From positions 1-64,000 of the forward strand of contig NZ_JAESDH010000010.1 of NCBI RefSeq assembly GCF_019249295.1: a stretch of DNA of 64,000 bases, in the 5' to 3' direction. Both the position numbers and the translations under genes were made by a program. Every line of letters starts with the position of its first letter. Within the stretch, counting starts at the first letter, position 1. Shown piece by piece: positions 25,704 through 34,886 of the stretch. This DNA comes from Alteromonas antoniana. GTDB lineage: Bacteria > Pseudomonadota > Gammaproteobacteria > Enterobacterales > Alteromonadaceae. Below the pieces are notes generated by a model. That model was not told where the DNA came from and searched no databases. It was given only the letters and a program-made list of their open reading frames with translations.

Positions 25704-26777
25704 GTGAGTCGTTGGCAACGCCTGTTTGAAAGCAACGAACGCCTTTTCTGGACGCTGCACAGCGCAGGCTGGACGGGCTTCGCGATAATTTATTATGTAG
25801 GGTCGTTTCTGCATGATGTCAGACCCATCTGGGTGTTTATCATTCTGCTTAACGCGTATGCCGGCTGGTTGCTGACCATTCCTCTTCGGTATCTTTATCG
25901 TTGGGCAAGAAAACAATCTCCTCTCAAAATGATTCTGACCGTGATATCGGCCTGCTACGGTGTGGCCCTATTGTGGGCGGTGGTAAAAAATATCAATTAC
26001 TGGGAAATCTATAAACACGGCTATCGCCCGGATGATTGGTATATGTATTTCACCAACACCATCAACTCGCTGATCATGGTTGGGTGTTGGAGCGGCGTCT
26101 ATTTCGGCATTAAGAACTTTCAAATGCTGCAAAAAGAAAAACAGAATGCGTTGAAAGCAAGCACTATGGCGCATCAGGCGCACATTAAAATGCTCAGATA
26201 CCAGCTGAATCCCCATTTTCTGTTCAATACGTTAAATGCGATTTCAACTCTTATTCTGCTTAAAGAAAACGACACCGCCGAAGCCATGGTGTCCCGCTTA
26301 AGCGATTTTCTCCGTTACTCGCTGGATAATGATCCGATCAAAAAGGTGCCGCTGGGACAGGAAATTAAGGCCCTGAGACTCTATCTGGAGATTGAACGTG
26401 TTCGGTTTGACGACCGTCTCGAAGTGACCTGGGACATTGATGACAGTTGTGAGAGTGCGCTGGTTCCCAGTATGATACTGCAACCGATAATTGAAAACGC
26501 GATTAAACACGCCATATCAAAGATGGAGCAGGGCGGCAAAATCGACATTTCTGCCCGTACTTTTGGCAATGATTTACTCATGGACGTGGCAGATAACGGC
26601 CCTGGGGCTGATATTAAAAACGGGCAGCTAAGCCGTGAAAATGGTGTTGGGCTGGTCAATATAAAAGAACGCCTGCAATCTTTATATCAGCGTAATTTTG
26701 CATTCTCTATTGAGCACAATAAACCCTCTGGTGTCAGGGTCAGAATTCGGATCCCCTACGAGGTAAAGGACGCGTGA
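25704..26777 (+). CDS. LytS/YehU-type sensor histidine kinase
   Basis: A 357-residue membrane histidine kinase. About four transmembrane helices (residues 15-135) precede a short coiled stretch and a His_kinase domain with His171 in QLNPHFLFNTLNAIS, then an HATPase domain with N-box IIENAIKHAI and G-boxes DNGPGAD and GVGLVNIKERL. There is no recognisable periplasmic sensor or PAS domain; the signal is probably sensed in the membrane. The GTG start lacks a strong ribosome-binding site but begins the conserved region. The partner is the LytTR regulator starting 1 base after the stop codon. Confidence 0.92.
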   Translation: MSRWQRLFESNERLFWTLHSAGWTGFAIIYYVGSFLHDVRPIWVFIILLNAYAGWLLTIPLRYLYRWARKQSPLKMILTVISACYGVALLWAVVKNINYWEIYKHGYRPDDWYMYFTNTINSLIMVGCWSGVYFGIKNFQMLQKEKQNALKASTMAHQAHIKMLRYQLNPHFLFNTLNAISTLILLKENDTAEAMVSRLSDFLRYSLDNDPIKKVPLGQEIKALRLYLEIERVRFDDRLEVTWDIDDSCESALVPSMILQPIIENAIKHAISKMEQGGKIDISARTFGNDLLMDVADNGPGADIKNGQLSRENGVGLVNIKERLQSLYQRNFAFSIEHNKPSGVRVRIRIPYEVKDA

Positions 26778-26778
26778 A

Positions 26779-27606
26779 ATGACGAACAAAGTAATTAAAA
26801 CCATTGTAGTTGATGACGAACCGCTCGCTCGCAAAGGGTTGCGCGTTCGCTTGGAGCGCCATCAGGATATTGAGGTGGTGGCTGAGTGTCAGAATGGCCT
26901 TGACGCAGTGAGTGCGATTTCACAGCACCGTCCTGATCTGGTGTTTCTCGATATACAAATGCCGGGCTTGAACGGATTTCAGGTTATTCATAAGCTGCGA
27001 GAGTTAAAGCAGCCAATTCCAATGATTGTTTTTGTCACAGCATACGACAGTTATGCCATAAAGGCGTTTGATGTTCACGCGCTCGACTACCTTTTGAAAC
27101 CGGCTGATGATGAACGCTTATCAGCGGCGTTGAACAAAGTACGCGAATACTTCACTACCCAACACTATGACGAGCAATCAAGAAAGCTGGTGAATCTGGT
27201 TGCCGAACTTACCGGTGACGATTGCGAGGAAATACTTCGTAAACTGGCCAGTGGTGAACCAGTAGAAACCAATCCTTACCCGGAAGTTCTTGCGATTAAA
27301 GATGGTTCTGAAGTGACGCGGGTTAATGTGCAGGATATCCAGTGGATTGACGCGGCTGGGGACTATATGTGTGTACATGCACTGGATGGAATGCACATTA
27401 TGCGCAAAACCATGAAAGAATTAGAGCAAGAGCTCAACCCCCAGTGGTTTGTGCGGGTCCATCGTTCTGCCATTGCCAACATTCGTTTTGTAAAGAAACT
27501 GGTGAGTCACATCAGCGGCGAGTATCACCTGATTTTGCAAAATGATACTGAACTTAAAGTCAGTCGTAGTCATCGGGATAAAGTCAAAGCCGCAATGAAG
27601 ATGTAA
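26779..27606 (+). CDS. LytTR-family response regulator
   Basis: A 275-residue DNA-binding response regulator. The receiver (about residues 5-120) has acidic pocket Asp12-Asp13, phosphoacceptor Asp58 (VFLDIQMPG) and KPADDERL after the conserved Lys. The C-terminal LytTR domain (about 168-273) shows INWIDAAGDY-like sequence (DIQWIDAAGDYMCVHAL) and FVRVHRSAIAN, the usual LytTR landmarks. It is cotranscribed with the kinase gene. Target genes are not evident; LytTR sites are paired 9-bp repeats that I could not pick out reliably nearby. Confidence 0.93.
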   Translation: MTNKVIKTIVVDDEPLARKGLRVRLERHQDIEVVAECQNGLDAVSAISQHRPDLVFLDIQMPGLNGFQVIHKLRELKQPIPMIVFVTAYDSYAIKAFDVHALDYLLKPADDERLSAALNKVREYFTTQHYDEQSRKLVNLVAELTGDDCEEILRKLASGEPVETNPYPEVLAIKDGSEVTRVNVQDIQWIDAAGDYMCVHALDGMHIMRKTMKELEQELNPQWFVRVHRSAIANIRFVKKLVSHISGEYHLILQNDTELKVSRSHRDKVKAAMKM

Positions 27607-27661
27607 ACTCAATCATCGCTGGAGTAAGCTTACGTCAGTGACGGTGGGTATGAAAAGCCAC

Positions 27662-27690
27662 AAAAAAGCACGCATATTGCGTGCTTTTTT
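27662..27690. terminator. bidirectional terminator after the LytTR gene
   Basis: AAAAAAGCACGCA and TGCGTGCTTTTTT pair perfectly (13 bp) around the loop TAT. The T and A runs on the two arms make it work in both directions; it lies 55 bases after the LytTR stop and 157 bases beyond the pfkA stop. Confidence 0.9.
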
Positions 27691-27846
27691 GTATTTATCT
27701 GCAGAGAATTTGATTGCAATTATTATCATCAGCCTGTTTTATCTCGCTTGTCACTGAAGGCGTCAATTAAAGCATCGATTTTCTGTTATTTTGATATTTC
27801 TAAATAAAAACAATGCGTTGCTTATTATTTTCTCACGCCTTATTGG

Positions 27847-28842
27847 TTATGCGTAACGGTTATTCATGAGTCGCTGCATCGTTTTTACATCAGATTCCGA
27901 CAACGGTTTCGCTTCCCAGGTTTTTTCCAGCGGGACTTCACAAGGTTTGTCGTGATACTCACCAACCATCACGTTGGATACCGGTGTGCCCACCAGCGAC
28001 ACGGCGTGTGCACCCAGTTTCATGGCAAGGATCCTGTCCTGACTGACGGGAGAGCCGCCACGTTGAACATGCCCCAGTATGACCGGTCGAACTTCAGAGT
28101 GAGTTCTCTCTGTCAGCTGAGATGCCAGTGAGTTGATCCCCCCGGGCCAGACATTTTCAGCGAGCACGATGATGTAACTGATATTGCCCCGTTGCTCTCG
28201 CCGCTCTGTTAACTGTTCAACAATCTGGCGTAGCGTGGCATCTTCAGAGTCAAACAACTCGGGTAAAATAACAAAGTCAGCCGCTGAGGCGATGGCCGCA
28301 CTCAGGCCGAGAAAACCAGCATGGCGACCCATGACCTCCACCAGAAATATTCTTTCAAAGGCATCTGCGGTATCTCTGACCTTATCGATAGAGTCTACTG
28401 CGGTTTCAATGGCAGTGTAGTAGCCAATAGTGGCATCTGTGCCGCTAATGTCATTATCTATTGTTCCGGGCAAGCCAATAATCTGTCCATCCCAATGCTC
28501 ACTTAAATGCATTGCGCCGCGAAACGAACCGTCACCGCCAATGACAAGTAAAGTGTCAACGTCCAGTGCATCCAGATTCTCCGCAGCGCGCTGTGCAGCA
28601 TGTTGGGTTTTGAATTCCAGGCATCTGGCACTGTGTAAAATCGTGCCGCCTTGCTGAATGAGGTTGTGTACGCGCGGCGCATGCAGATGTGTATATTCCT
28701 GATTCAGAAGCCCGTTATACCCGTGCAGGTAGCCAATAATAGTATGTCCTTCTCGTTCGCAAGCCAAAACGATTGCACGGATACAGGCATTCATTCCAGG
28801 CGCATCACCACCTGAAGTTAGCACGGCTACAGTCTTACTCAC
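27847..28842 (-). CDS. pfkA: ATP-dependent 6-phosphofructokinase
   Basis: A 331-residue phosphofructokinase committing fructose 6-phosphate to glycolysis. N-terminal LTSGGDAPGMNACIRAI, nucleotide motif IGGDGSFRGAM with Asp104-Gly105, and active-site LPGTIDNDISGTD with Asp129 (the equivalent of E. coli Asp127) are present, as is MGRHAGFL. Gly105 together with Gly in PGTIDND points to ATP, not pyrophosphate, as phosphoryl donor. Length is a little above the E. coli enzyme (320). It is transcribed alone and divergent from the lipoprotein gene at 29079. Confidence 0.93.
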   Translation of the reverse strand: MSKTVAVLTSGGDAPGMNACIRAIVLACEREGHTIIGYLHGYNGLLNQEYTHLHAPRVHNLIQQGGTILHSARCLEFKTQHAAQRAAENLDALDVDTLLVIGGDGSFRGAMHLSEHWDGQIIGLPGTIDNDISGTDATIGYYTAIETAVDSIDKVRDTADAFERIFLVEVMGRHAGFLGLSAAIASAADFVILPELFDSEDATLRQIVEQLTERREQRGNISYIIVLAENVWPGGINSLASQLTERTHSEVRPVILGHVQRGGSPVSQDRILAMKLGAHAVSLVGTPVSNVMVGEYHDKPCEVPLEKTWEAKPLSESDVKTMQRLMNNRYA

Positions 28843-29078
28843 GTTAATAATCCTTCACGGTAAGTTACTGCGTATAGGAAGTATACTGTGACTTCTATCG
28901 CAGAGAATAACGGTAATGATGGTGTTAAGCATGGCAGATGCACCGTTTGATGCCAAGTGTCTCATACGCCACAGTGATAGTTTGTTGATTAGACACAACT
29001 ATTTACATTCTCACATGCAACCTTTGCCGGTAACGGCAGACTAAAACCTCGTTATCTGAATTCTCTTAAGGAAGAGTA

Positions 29079-29924
29079 ATGAAAAAAAGTGTCATTTTCG
29101 CGTTATTGGTTCTGTTAGGTGGTTGCTCATCTAAGCTGGCGTATAACAACCTCGACTGGCTTATTTACTGGTATATGGACGACTATATCGAGCTTACCGA
29201 TAAACAGGAAAATGTGTTCGATCATCACCTTGAATCGTGGATTGACTGGCACCGGGATACTGAACTTACCCGCTATATTGCACAGCTGAAATCGCTCAAA
29301 TCCGATATTGCTAACGACCAGTTAACTCAGCAAGTCATCAATAAACACTTAGAACAAGCCACCTCGCACTGGATAAGAGTACGTGAAAAGCTCAGTCCGG
29401 AAATCGCATCTATGGCGACAACGCTTACCGATGAACAGGTGGTCAGATTCTTTGCTGCGCTTGAGAAGGACAACAAGGAAGAGGAAGAGGAGTATTTAGA
29501 AGACAGCGATAAGTCAGCGCAGGAGAAAGCGGAAGAGCGTCTGGAAGATATCACCGAAGATATGGAAGACCGAATTGGCTCGCTAACCGACCAGCAGGAA
29601 AAAATCATTGCACGTTATGCGCCCCGGTTTGCGTCTACTTATCAGGACTGGATTGCCTATCAGCGTGCGATCCAGGATGCGGCCAGAAAAGTGTTTATTA
29701 CCCGTGATACGAACCCCGACTTCACGCAGGACCTGATGCGTATTATGAATAATCCGGATGTTTACAGAAGTGAATCATATATGCAGAAACGAGAGCAAAA
29801 CCGCCAGCTTTACGCCAGCATGGCTGCCGAGCTTTCACAGACACTGACATCCGACCAAAAACGCAAGCTATTGAATAAGATACAGGATATTATTGACGAT
29901 CTGAATGATCTTGTGGATGACTAA
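29079..29924 (+). CDS. DUF6279-type lipoprotein
   Basis: A 281-residue predicted lipoprotein. The signal peptide ends in a lipobox LLGGC (Cys16). The mature part is almost entirely helical and highly charged, with an acidic run of Glu/Asp (about residues 127-150, KEEEEEYLEDSDK) and a conserved N-terminal segment (YNNLDWLIYWYMDDYIELTD) shared with DUF6279 family proteins as I remember them. The function is unknown; an extended periplasmic helical structure is likely. It is followed after 2 bases by the EamA transporter gene, so the two are cotranscribed. A strong AAGGAAGAG precedes the ATG. Confidence 0.88.
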   Translation: MKKSVIFALLVLLGGCSSKLAYNNLDWLIYWYMDDYIELTDKQENVFDHHLESWIDWHRDTELTRYIAQLKSLKSDIANDQLTQQVINKHLEQATSHWIRVREKLSPEIASMATTLTDEQVVRFFAALEKDNKEEEEEYLEDSDKSAQEKAEERLEDITEDMEDRIGSLTDQQEKIIARYAPRFASTYQDWIAYQRAIQDAARKVFITRDTNPDFTQDLMRIMNNPDVYRSESYMQKREQNRQLYASMAAELSQTLTSDQKRKLLNKIQDIIDDLNDLVDD

Positions 29925-29926
29925 AT

Positions 29927-30856
29927 GTGAGTGATCCGGTTCGACCGGGCCTGGGATTCGCCCTGGCACTAGTTACTGCGTTTTTATGGGGAATATTGCC
30001 AATCTTCCTGGCGATATGCCTGCAGGTGATGGACAGCCCGACCATTACGGTTTATCGCTTTCTCACTGCTGCCGCCGTTGTCGGACTGTTATTGTGGAAA
30101 AGGCAACAGTTACCGCGTTTTTTCCGGCTACCGATGCTGATCAAATTGATGGCAGTCTCCGCCACACTGATGCTGGTTACCAATTACGTCACCAATGTCA
30201 TGGGGTTGCTTTATCTGAGTCCGGCGAGTGCGCAGGTTCTGATGCAAATTGCACCGTTTGCACTGATGATTGGTGGGATCCTGCTTTATAAGGAACATTT
30301 CACCCGTTTACAGTTTATTGGGGCAATCAGTCTGTTAAGCGGACTGCTGCTGTTTTTCAATCATCGCCTTCCACAGATTATTGCCTCTGAAAGCGAAGAT
30401 GTCGCGGGGATCTTTTTCATTGTTGTTGCGGCGCTGACATGGGCAGCATATGCGTTATGTCAGAAGTCGCTGATGCGGCACATGACGGCAATGCAGCTAA
30501 CACTGGTTTTGTATATCGTTGGCAGCATCATGTTGTTGCCCTTTTCTGAGCTATACCATGTGTTGGAAATGAATCGCTTACAGTTTTTCGCACTGTTATT
30601 TTGTTGTTTGAACACCCTGTTTGGATATGGTGCATTCACTGAAGCGATGCGGGTCTGGCATGCCTCACGGGTCAGTGCTGTTCTCGCGCTTGCGCCACTT
30701 TTCACTTTTATCAGCATGCTGATTGCCGAGCGACTTCTGCCGTCGATGTTTACCCAGCCAGCACTCAATACCACCGCTTACGTCGGGGCCTGTATGGTTA
30801 TTACCGGCTCGGTTCTGGCCTCTCTTGGCAGAGAGCGACTACGAGCTATAGGGTAG
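29927..30856 (+). CDS. EamA/DMT-superfamily transporter
   Basis: A 309-residue inner-membrane protein with ten predicted helices in two homologous halves, the form of the drug/metabolite transporter superfamily (RhaT/YdcZ/EamA group). Early motif FLWGILPIFLAICLQ and the mid-protein ALTWAAYALCQKSL are the paired EamA half-repeats. Substrate cannot be predicted: amino acids, nucleosides and metabolites are all known cargo of the family. The GTG start overlaps nothing and lies 2 bases after the lipoprotein stop. Confidence 0.9.
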   Translation: MSDPVRPGLGFALALVTAFLWGILPIFLAICLQVMDSPTITVYRFLTAAAVVGLLLWKRQQLPRFFRLPMLIKLMAVSATLMLVTNYVTNVMGLLYLSPASAQVLMQIAPFALMIGGILLYKEHFTRLQFIGAISLLSGLLLFFNHRLPQIIASESEDVAGIFFIVVAALTWAAYALCQKSLMRHMTAMQLTLVLYIVGSIMLLPFSELYHVLEMNRLQFFALLFCCLNTLFGYGAFTEAMRVWHASRVSAVLALAPLFTFISMLIAERLLPSMFTQPALNTTAYVGACMVITGSVLASLGRERLRAIG

Positions 30857-31172
30857 GGAGCTTTTTCATTTATTTGGTGTGATAAACACGCTGTTTACTT
30901 AGAAGTTGTGAGCCACCTGTGCGATGCTAAGCTTCCCTGTGTAGCGCATAAAACGCGGTAGTCTCGCGTATAGTAAGAGTTATTCTGGCTATTGACTCGC
31001 AGCATTTTGCCTGTGGTGTTTTGAGCGTTGCTTTGCAGGGCACAGCATATGTGGCAGGCAGAAGGCGGATACGCAATACGTAACGAGTCGCCGACATAAA
31101 GAATGAGGAAAAGAGTCACCTTATGGCAGGATGGCATGGCGTAAGTCCTGCTACAAAGCTCGCCGGTATCAA
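30857..31172. other. intergenic region, no gene recognised
   Basis: This gap separates the convergent EamA and small lipoprotein genes. An 80-codon minus-strand reading frame lies here, but it has no ribosome-binding site or recognisable domain. No strong hairpin terminator was seen. Confidence 0.6.
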
Positions 31173-31460
31173 TCAGTCCGGGTCTGTCTGACGATTTCCG
31201 ATGGGTTGTTGGTTACGTTTACAGATAGTGTCATAGTCGTCACGATAGTAGCGCAGATCTTCACATTCGACTTCATAGCGCTTTCTTGCTGCCATCGCCT
31301 GTTGTGGGTACTGATTATTTTTCATAACGCTTGCCAGCTCAAGGCATTGGTGCTCCTGCTTTTTAACTTCCATTATGTCTTCGCAAGGGCGTGTAGTGCT
31401 GCATGCACTGACCACCAGAGTAAGACAAAACAAAGTCGTGCCAGCGCGAACTGAGGTCAT
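31173..31460 (-). CDS. small Cys-rich lipoprotein, function unknown
   Basis: A 95-residue predicted lipoprotein: basic start, hydrophobic segment and lipobox VSAC with Cys20. The mature part is charged, with four further Cys (in PCEDIM, QCLELA, VECEDL and TICKRN), so disulfides in the periplasm are plausible. No family was recognised. The gene starts 5 bases after the stop of the TPR response regulator at 31466-33103, and its Shine-Dalgarno (AGGA) lies in that gene's last codons, so the two are translationally coupled. Confidence 0.75.
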   Translation of the reverse strand: MTSVRAGTTLFCLTLVVSACSTTRPCEDIMEVKKQEHQCLELASVMKNNQYPQQAMAARKRYEVECEDLRYYRDDYDTICKRNQQPIGNRQTDPD

Positions 31461-31465
31461 GATTA

Positions 31466-33103
31466 TTATCCTATGTAGGTAAGCAGGTCGCCTTTCAGTG
31501 CGTCCAGCTTTTGCTGGTGCTGATGATTTAGCGGCATATCCTCAAGTAACTTATAGACCCGTCGACATTCTTTGACCAGCGTAGGCTCTGCTTTTTCGTT
31601 TTTATCCAGTATTTTTATCAGGCACTGCAGCAGGTTCAGTGCAACCCCTGTGTTTACCGGCGCAAATGTCTGCGCAGCTGCGAATGCTTCTTTTGCTTTT
31701 TCGTACTGGCCTTGCTGATAAAGGTTGATTCCTTTGCGGTTGAACTGCTGATAATTTGACTGTTTGTCGGAAGCGCTTCGTTCTTCCCGTCTGAGTAATT
31801 CCTGGCTATTGGCATCCAGTACAATCGATCTGCGGTTCAGACTGGTCAACAGAGATTGTGCATCGTCAAACTCACCCAGATCAAACATGACCTTCACGCT
31901 GTCCGGAGCAAAGCCGACGGGATATTCATCATATTTGTTCTCGATGGCGATTTGCGATGCTGCTAGATGTTTGCGTGCATCCAGCATTTTGCCGTCAATT
32001 GCATTCACCCTGGCCGTCATCACCTGTTCATAAATGTCGATATCAAAGTCTTCAGCCATCCGCATCAATGCTTCGTCAAACTTACCTCGTTGCAAGGCCA
32101 GAAGCGCCTCCTGTTGATAGCGATTTTTTGTACGCTTTTCTTCAGAATGCTCAGCAACATCCAGGATGCTCCTGATATAACCACACCAATGTGCGATGTC
32201 CTGATGCACCGTGCGTTTAGACAAATCCCAGATGGACTTCGACGACTCTGCTGCCAGCACATAGTCATTACTGTTCCAGGCGATCTGACAGGCAGCAAAA
32301 TGCCGGGGCAGAGAGAAAGGGGAGATTTTAAGTGCTGACTTAATGGAAGCTACAGCTTCTTCATGGTTATTCTGCAAGTCATGTGCTTCAGCGAGAATGT
32401 CGTGAGCCTCAGGAGAGAAGCGATTCGATTGCAGGATAGCCTCGGCCGTATCAATGGCTTTGTCAGGATCCTTAAGTCGCAGATACGTTTTTCCTAAAGC
32501 AACCTGTGCCCATAGTAATGGCTTTCCGTTGATATAGGGCGTCAATACATCAAGCGCTTTTTCCGGCTCTTTAATCTCCCAGTACAGTTCCACCAACAAC
32601 TGCTCGCAAGAGCGCTGATACGGTGATGTCATGGACGCGAGATGTTCAGCATTATCTATCGCTTTATTCCAGTCTTCTTCGAAAATAGCGGAATAAACAG
32701 GCTGTAAGAACTGGCGTTTTTGCCAGCTTCGTGTAATTCGGGTTTTCAGTTGTGCCTGAGAAAATGGTTTGATCAGATAATCGTCGGGCCGACGTTCTAT
32801 TGACCCCAAAACAACCGGCCTGGCGCTGTCTGCACTGATCAGCAGAAAAACCGTCGAAGGTTTGATGAGTTTGCGAACGCGCAACTCCTCTATTAATTCG
32901 AAACCGTTTTTTTTGTCTGCGCCAAGATGAAGATCTGCGACGATGATGTCGTACTTCTGCTTACGACAGAGTGCGATGGCTTGCTCAGCTGAGGGCTTGG
33001 TAACAATATTTGTTGCGCCCATGGTGTTGAGAAGACCGCGTAAAAGTAACAAAAACGGCCGTTGATCTTCCACGATCAACACCTGTTTATCAGCATAGTT
33101 CAT
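31466..33103 (-). CDS. response regulator with long TPR-like C-terminal region (paralogue 2)
   Basis: A 545-residue protein built like the product of 9418-11133. The receiver (residues 1-125) has acidic pocket Glu12-Asp13, phosphoacceptor Asp57 (DIIVADLHLG) and YLIKPFSQAQL with the conserved Lys. The rest is a chain of TPR-like helices (for example DPDKAIDTAEAIL, NNHEEAVASIKSALKISPFS, GQYEKAKEAFAAAQTFAP) ending with ALNLLQCLIKI, the same motif as in paralogue 1. No output domain is seen. It is followed by the coupled Cys-rich lipoprotein gene. A kinase partner is not adjacent; the orphan kinase at 39875 is one candidate. Confidence 0.88.
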   Translation of the reverse strand: MNYADKQVLIVEDQRPFLLLLRGLLNTMGATNIVTKPSAEQAIALCRKQKYDIIVADLHLGADKKNGFELIEELRVRKLIKPSTVFLLISADSARPVVLGSIERRPDDYLIKPFSQAQLKTRITRSWQKRQFLQPVYSAIFEEDWNKAIDNAEHLASMTSPYQRSCEQLLVELYWEIKEPEKALDVLTPYINGKPLLWAQVALGKTYLRLKDPDKAIDTAEAILQSNRFSPEAHDILAEAHDLQNNHEEAVASIKSALKISPFSLPRHFAACQIAWNSNDYVLAAESSKSIWDLSKRTVHQDIAHWCGYIRSILDVAEHSEEKRTKNRYQQEALLALQRGKFDEALMRMAEDFDIDIYEQVMTARVNAIDGKMLDARKHLAASQIAIENKYDEYPVGFAPDSVKVMFDLGEFDDAQSLLTSLNRRSIVLDANSQELLRREERSASDKQSNYQQFNRKGINLYQQGQYEKAKEAFAAAQTFAPVNTGVALNLLQCLIKILDKNEKAEPTLVKECRRVYKLLEDMPLNHQHQQKLDALKGDLLTYIG

Positions 33104-33251
33104 TCAAATACCAGCTTGATTTCGCTTTGGTTTTTGTCGTTGCCTGCAATCATCAATGAATTTTACACTCAGGGCAAGTGTCAGAAGCTAAAGTCTTATT
33201 GTTGAATACCGATATAGGTATAACATCAGCCAAGTAGGACATAGCGCAAAG

Positions 33252-33743
33252 GTGACAGCTCAAGCCCAGGTATCGCAAGTTCATCCTGTTAATCAGGCAG
33301 AATGGCGCGGTCAGCTCTCGTCTGCCGCGGGCCGTGGTGCTGATTTTGCGCTGCTTCTGGCTTTACAGCTGGGCAGTGGGGTACCTGCCACTTCCATCCA
33401 TTCACTATCAGATGAAAATAAAGCTGACGATGCCGTCTTGATGCGGCTGAACCATTACCGCCGCCCGGCACTTGACTGCAGCCGCGTCCAGCCTGATACG
33501 CTTAGTAAAACGGCAACCATTCTCAATCAGCAGGGGATCGCAGATGCCAGGTTGTGGCAGTGCATGCACCCGGACCCTCATGCGCTCATCAATGACAGTA
33601 AAAAGCTCTCCGCTGACATTATTGCTAATTGCGCATTAGCAACACAGCAGGCTCGCGCATCTTCGAAGCCGGCGCCGCTTGAGGAAGATCCCACACAACT
33701 GGATGATATTATTGAGGGCTCCAGAACACTCCTGGCGTCGTAG
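33252..33743 (+). CDS. conserved-looking hypothetical protein upstream of trhO
   Basis: A 163-residue protein I do not recognise. It has an Ala-rich helical segment (RGADFALLLALQLG, about residues 29-42), a central region with His, Tyr and Arg residues (MRLNHYRRPALD) and an acidic tail. There is no signal peptide or membrane helix. The start is GTG 33252 with a weak ribosome-binding site; no alternative ATG fits better until residue 64. Codon use resembles the neighbours. trhO follows after 86 bases in the same direction. A real gene is likely because the frame is long, has normal composition and fills the gap. Confidence 0.65.
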   Translation: MTAQAQVSQVHPVNQAEWRGQLSSAAGRGADFALLLALQLGSGVPATSIHSLSDENKADDAVLMRLNHYRRPALDCSRVQPDTLSKTATILNQQGIADARLWQCMHPDPHALINDSKKLSADIIANCALATQQARASSKPAPLEEDPTQLDDIIEGSRTLLAS

Positions 33744-33829
33744 AATCTGGTAATTCGAAAAGCGCTCTGGTATAGTCGCGCCCGCATTTTTGCACTGGTC
33801 TTACGTTCCAATCAGCAAAGAGAATTATT

Positions 33830-34825
33830 ATGTCAAAATACATTGTTTGCGCGATGTATAAATTCGTCGCGCTTGAAGATTTCGAAGCCATGCGTCAGCC
33901 GTTGCATGACACTATGGTTGCTAACGGTATCAAAGGTACCCTGCTGCTCGCCAGCGAAGGAATAAACGGGACAATCTCTGGTCCGCGTGAAGGTATAGAT
34001 GCGCTGCTGGCGTACCTGAACAGCGATCCCCGTATTAATCCGATTTCCTGCAAAGAGTCACTCCACGAAGAACAGCCGTTCTACCGCACCAAAGTGAAAC
34101 TGAAAAAAGAGATTGTCACGATGGGGGTGGAAGGTATCGATCCACGTCAGACTGTCGGCACTTACGTAAAGCCAAAAGACTGGAACGCCCTGATTAGCGA
34201 CCCCGATGTACTGGTAATAGATACCCGTAACGGTTATGAAATTGAAATCGGTACGTTCAAAAACGCGGTAGATCCCAAAACAGAAACATTTCGTGAATTT
34301 CCTGACTATGTAAAGCGCGAAATGGACCCGGGTAAACACAAGAAAGTGGCTATGTTCTGTACCGGCGGGATCCGTTGTGAGAAATCCACAGCTTACCTGA
34401 AAGAGCAGGGATTTAATGAGGTATATCACCTTGAAGGGGGCATTCTCCAGTATCTGGAAGATGTACCTAAAGAGGAGTCGCTGTGGGAAGGCGACTGCTT
34501 TGTTTTCGATAACCGTGTAGCGGTGGATCACGATTTACAAAAGAGCAAATACGATCAGTGTTACGCGTGCCGTCTTCCGATTACAGAGGAAGATAAGCAA
34601 AGCGAAAAGTATGAATCTGGTGTTAGCTGTCCACATTGTTACGGAACCCACAGTGACGAGCAGATTGCTCGCTTCAGAGAGCGTGAAAAGCAGGTAAATC
34701 TGGCTAAAGCGAGACAGCAGGAACATGTGGGTACAGAGGCTCGTCTGGTGATGGAACAGAAGCGCGAAGAAAAGGCGAAAGCGCAACGGATGCGAGCCAT
34801 GAAAGCAAAGGAAAAACAGGCATAG
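33830..34825 (+). CDS. trhO: tRNA uridine(34) hydroxylase TrhO
   Basis: A 331-residue rhodanese-family protein (YceA) that hydroxylates U34 to ho5U34 in tRNA, the first step toward cmo5U; CmoM, encoded at 5913, acts at the end of that pathway. N-terminal [14 protein letters not shown] is the YceA signature. The rhodanese domain has active-site Cys177 in [11 protein letters not shown]. The C-terminus has a Cys-rich pair (CYACRLP and CPHCYG) then a basic, Arg/Lys/Glu-rich helix of about 60 residues. Length matches E. coli YceA (350) within the usual range. Confidence 0.93.
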   Translation: MSKYIVCAMYKFVALEDFEAMRQPLHDTMVANGIKGTLLLASEGINGTISGPREGIDALLAYLNSDPRINPISCKESLHEEQPFYRTKVKLKKEIVTMGVEGIDPRQTVGTYVKPKDWNALISDPDVLVIDTRNGYEIEIGTFKNAVDPKTETFREFPDYVKREMDPGKHKKVAMFCTGGIRCEKSTAYLKEQGFNEVYHLEGGILQYLEDVPKEESLWEGDCFVFDNRVAVDHDLQKSKYDQCYACRLPITEEDKQSEKYESGVSCPHCYGTHSDEQIARFREREKQVNLAKARQQEHVGTEARLVMEQKREEKAKAQRMRAMKAKEKQA

Positions 34826-34886
34826 ACACTGCCTGACAAGGGCGTTACACTGCTTTTCCTACGAAGTAAGTAAATAGGGAACCTAC

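Noticed and set aside
30895..31137. 80-codon minus-strand frame downstream of the EamA gene
   Set aside because: Many Cys and Ser residues with no domain, no ribosome-binding site and atypical composition.
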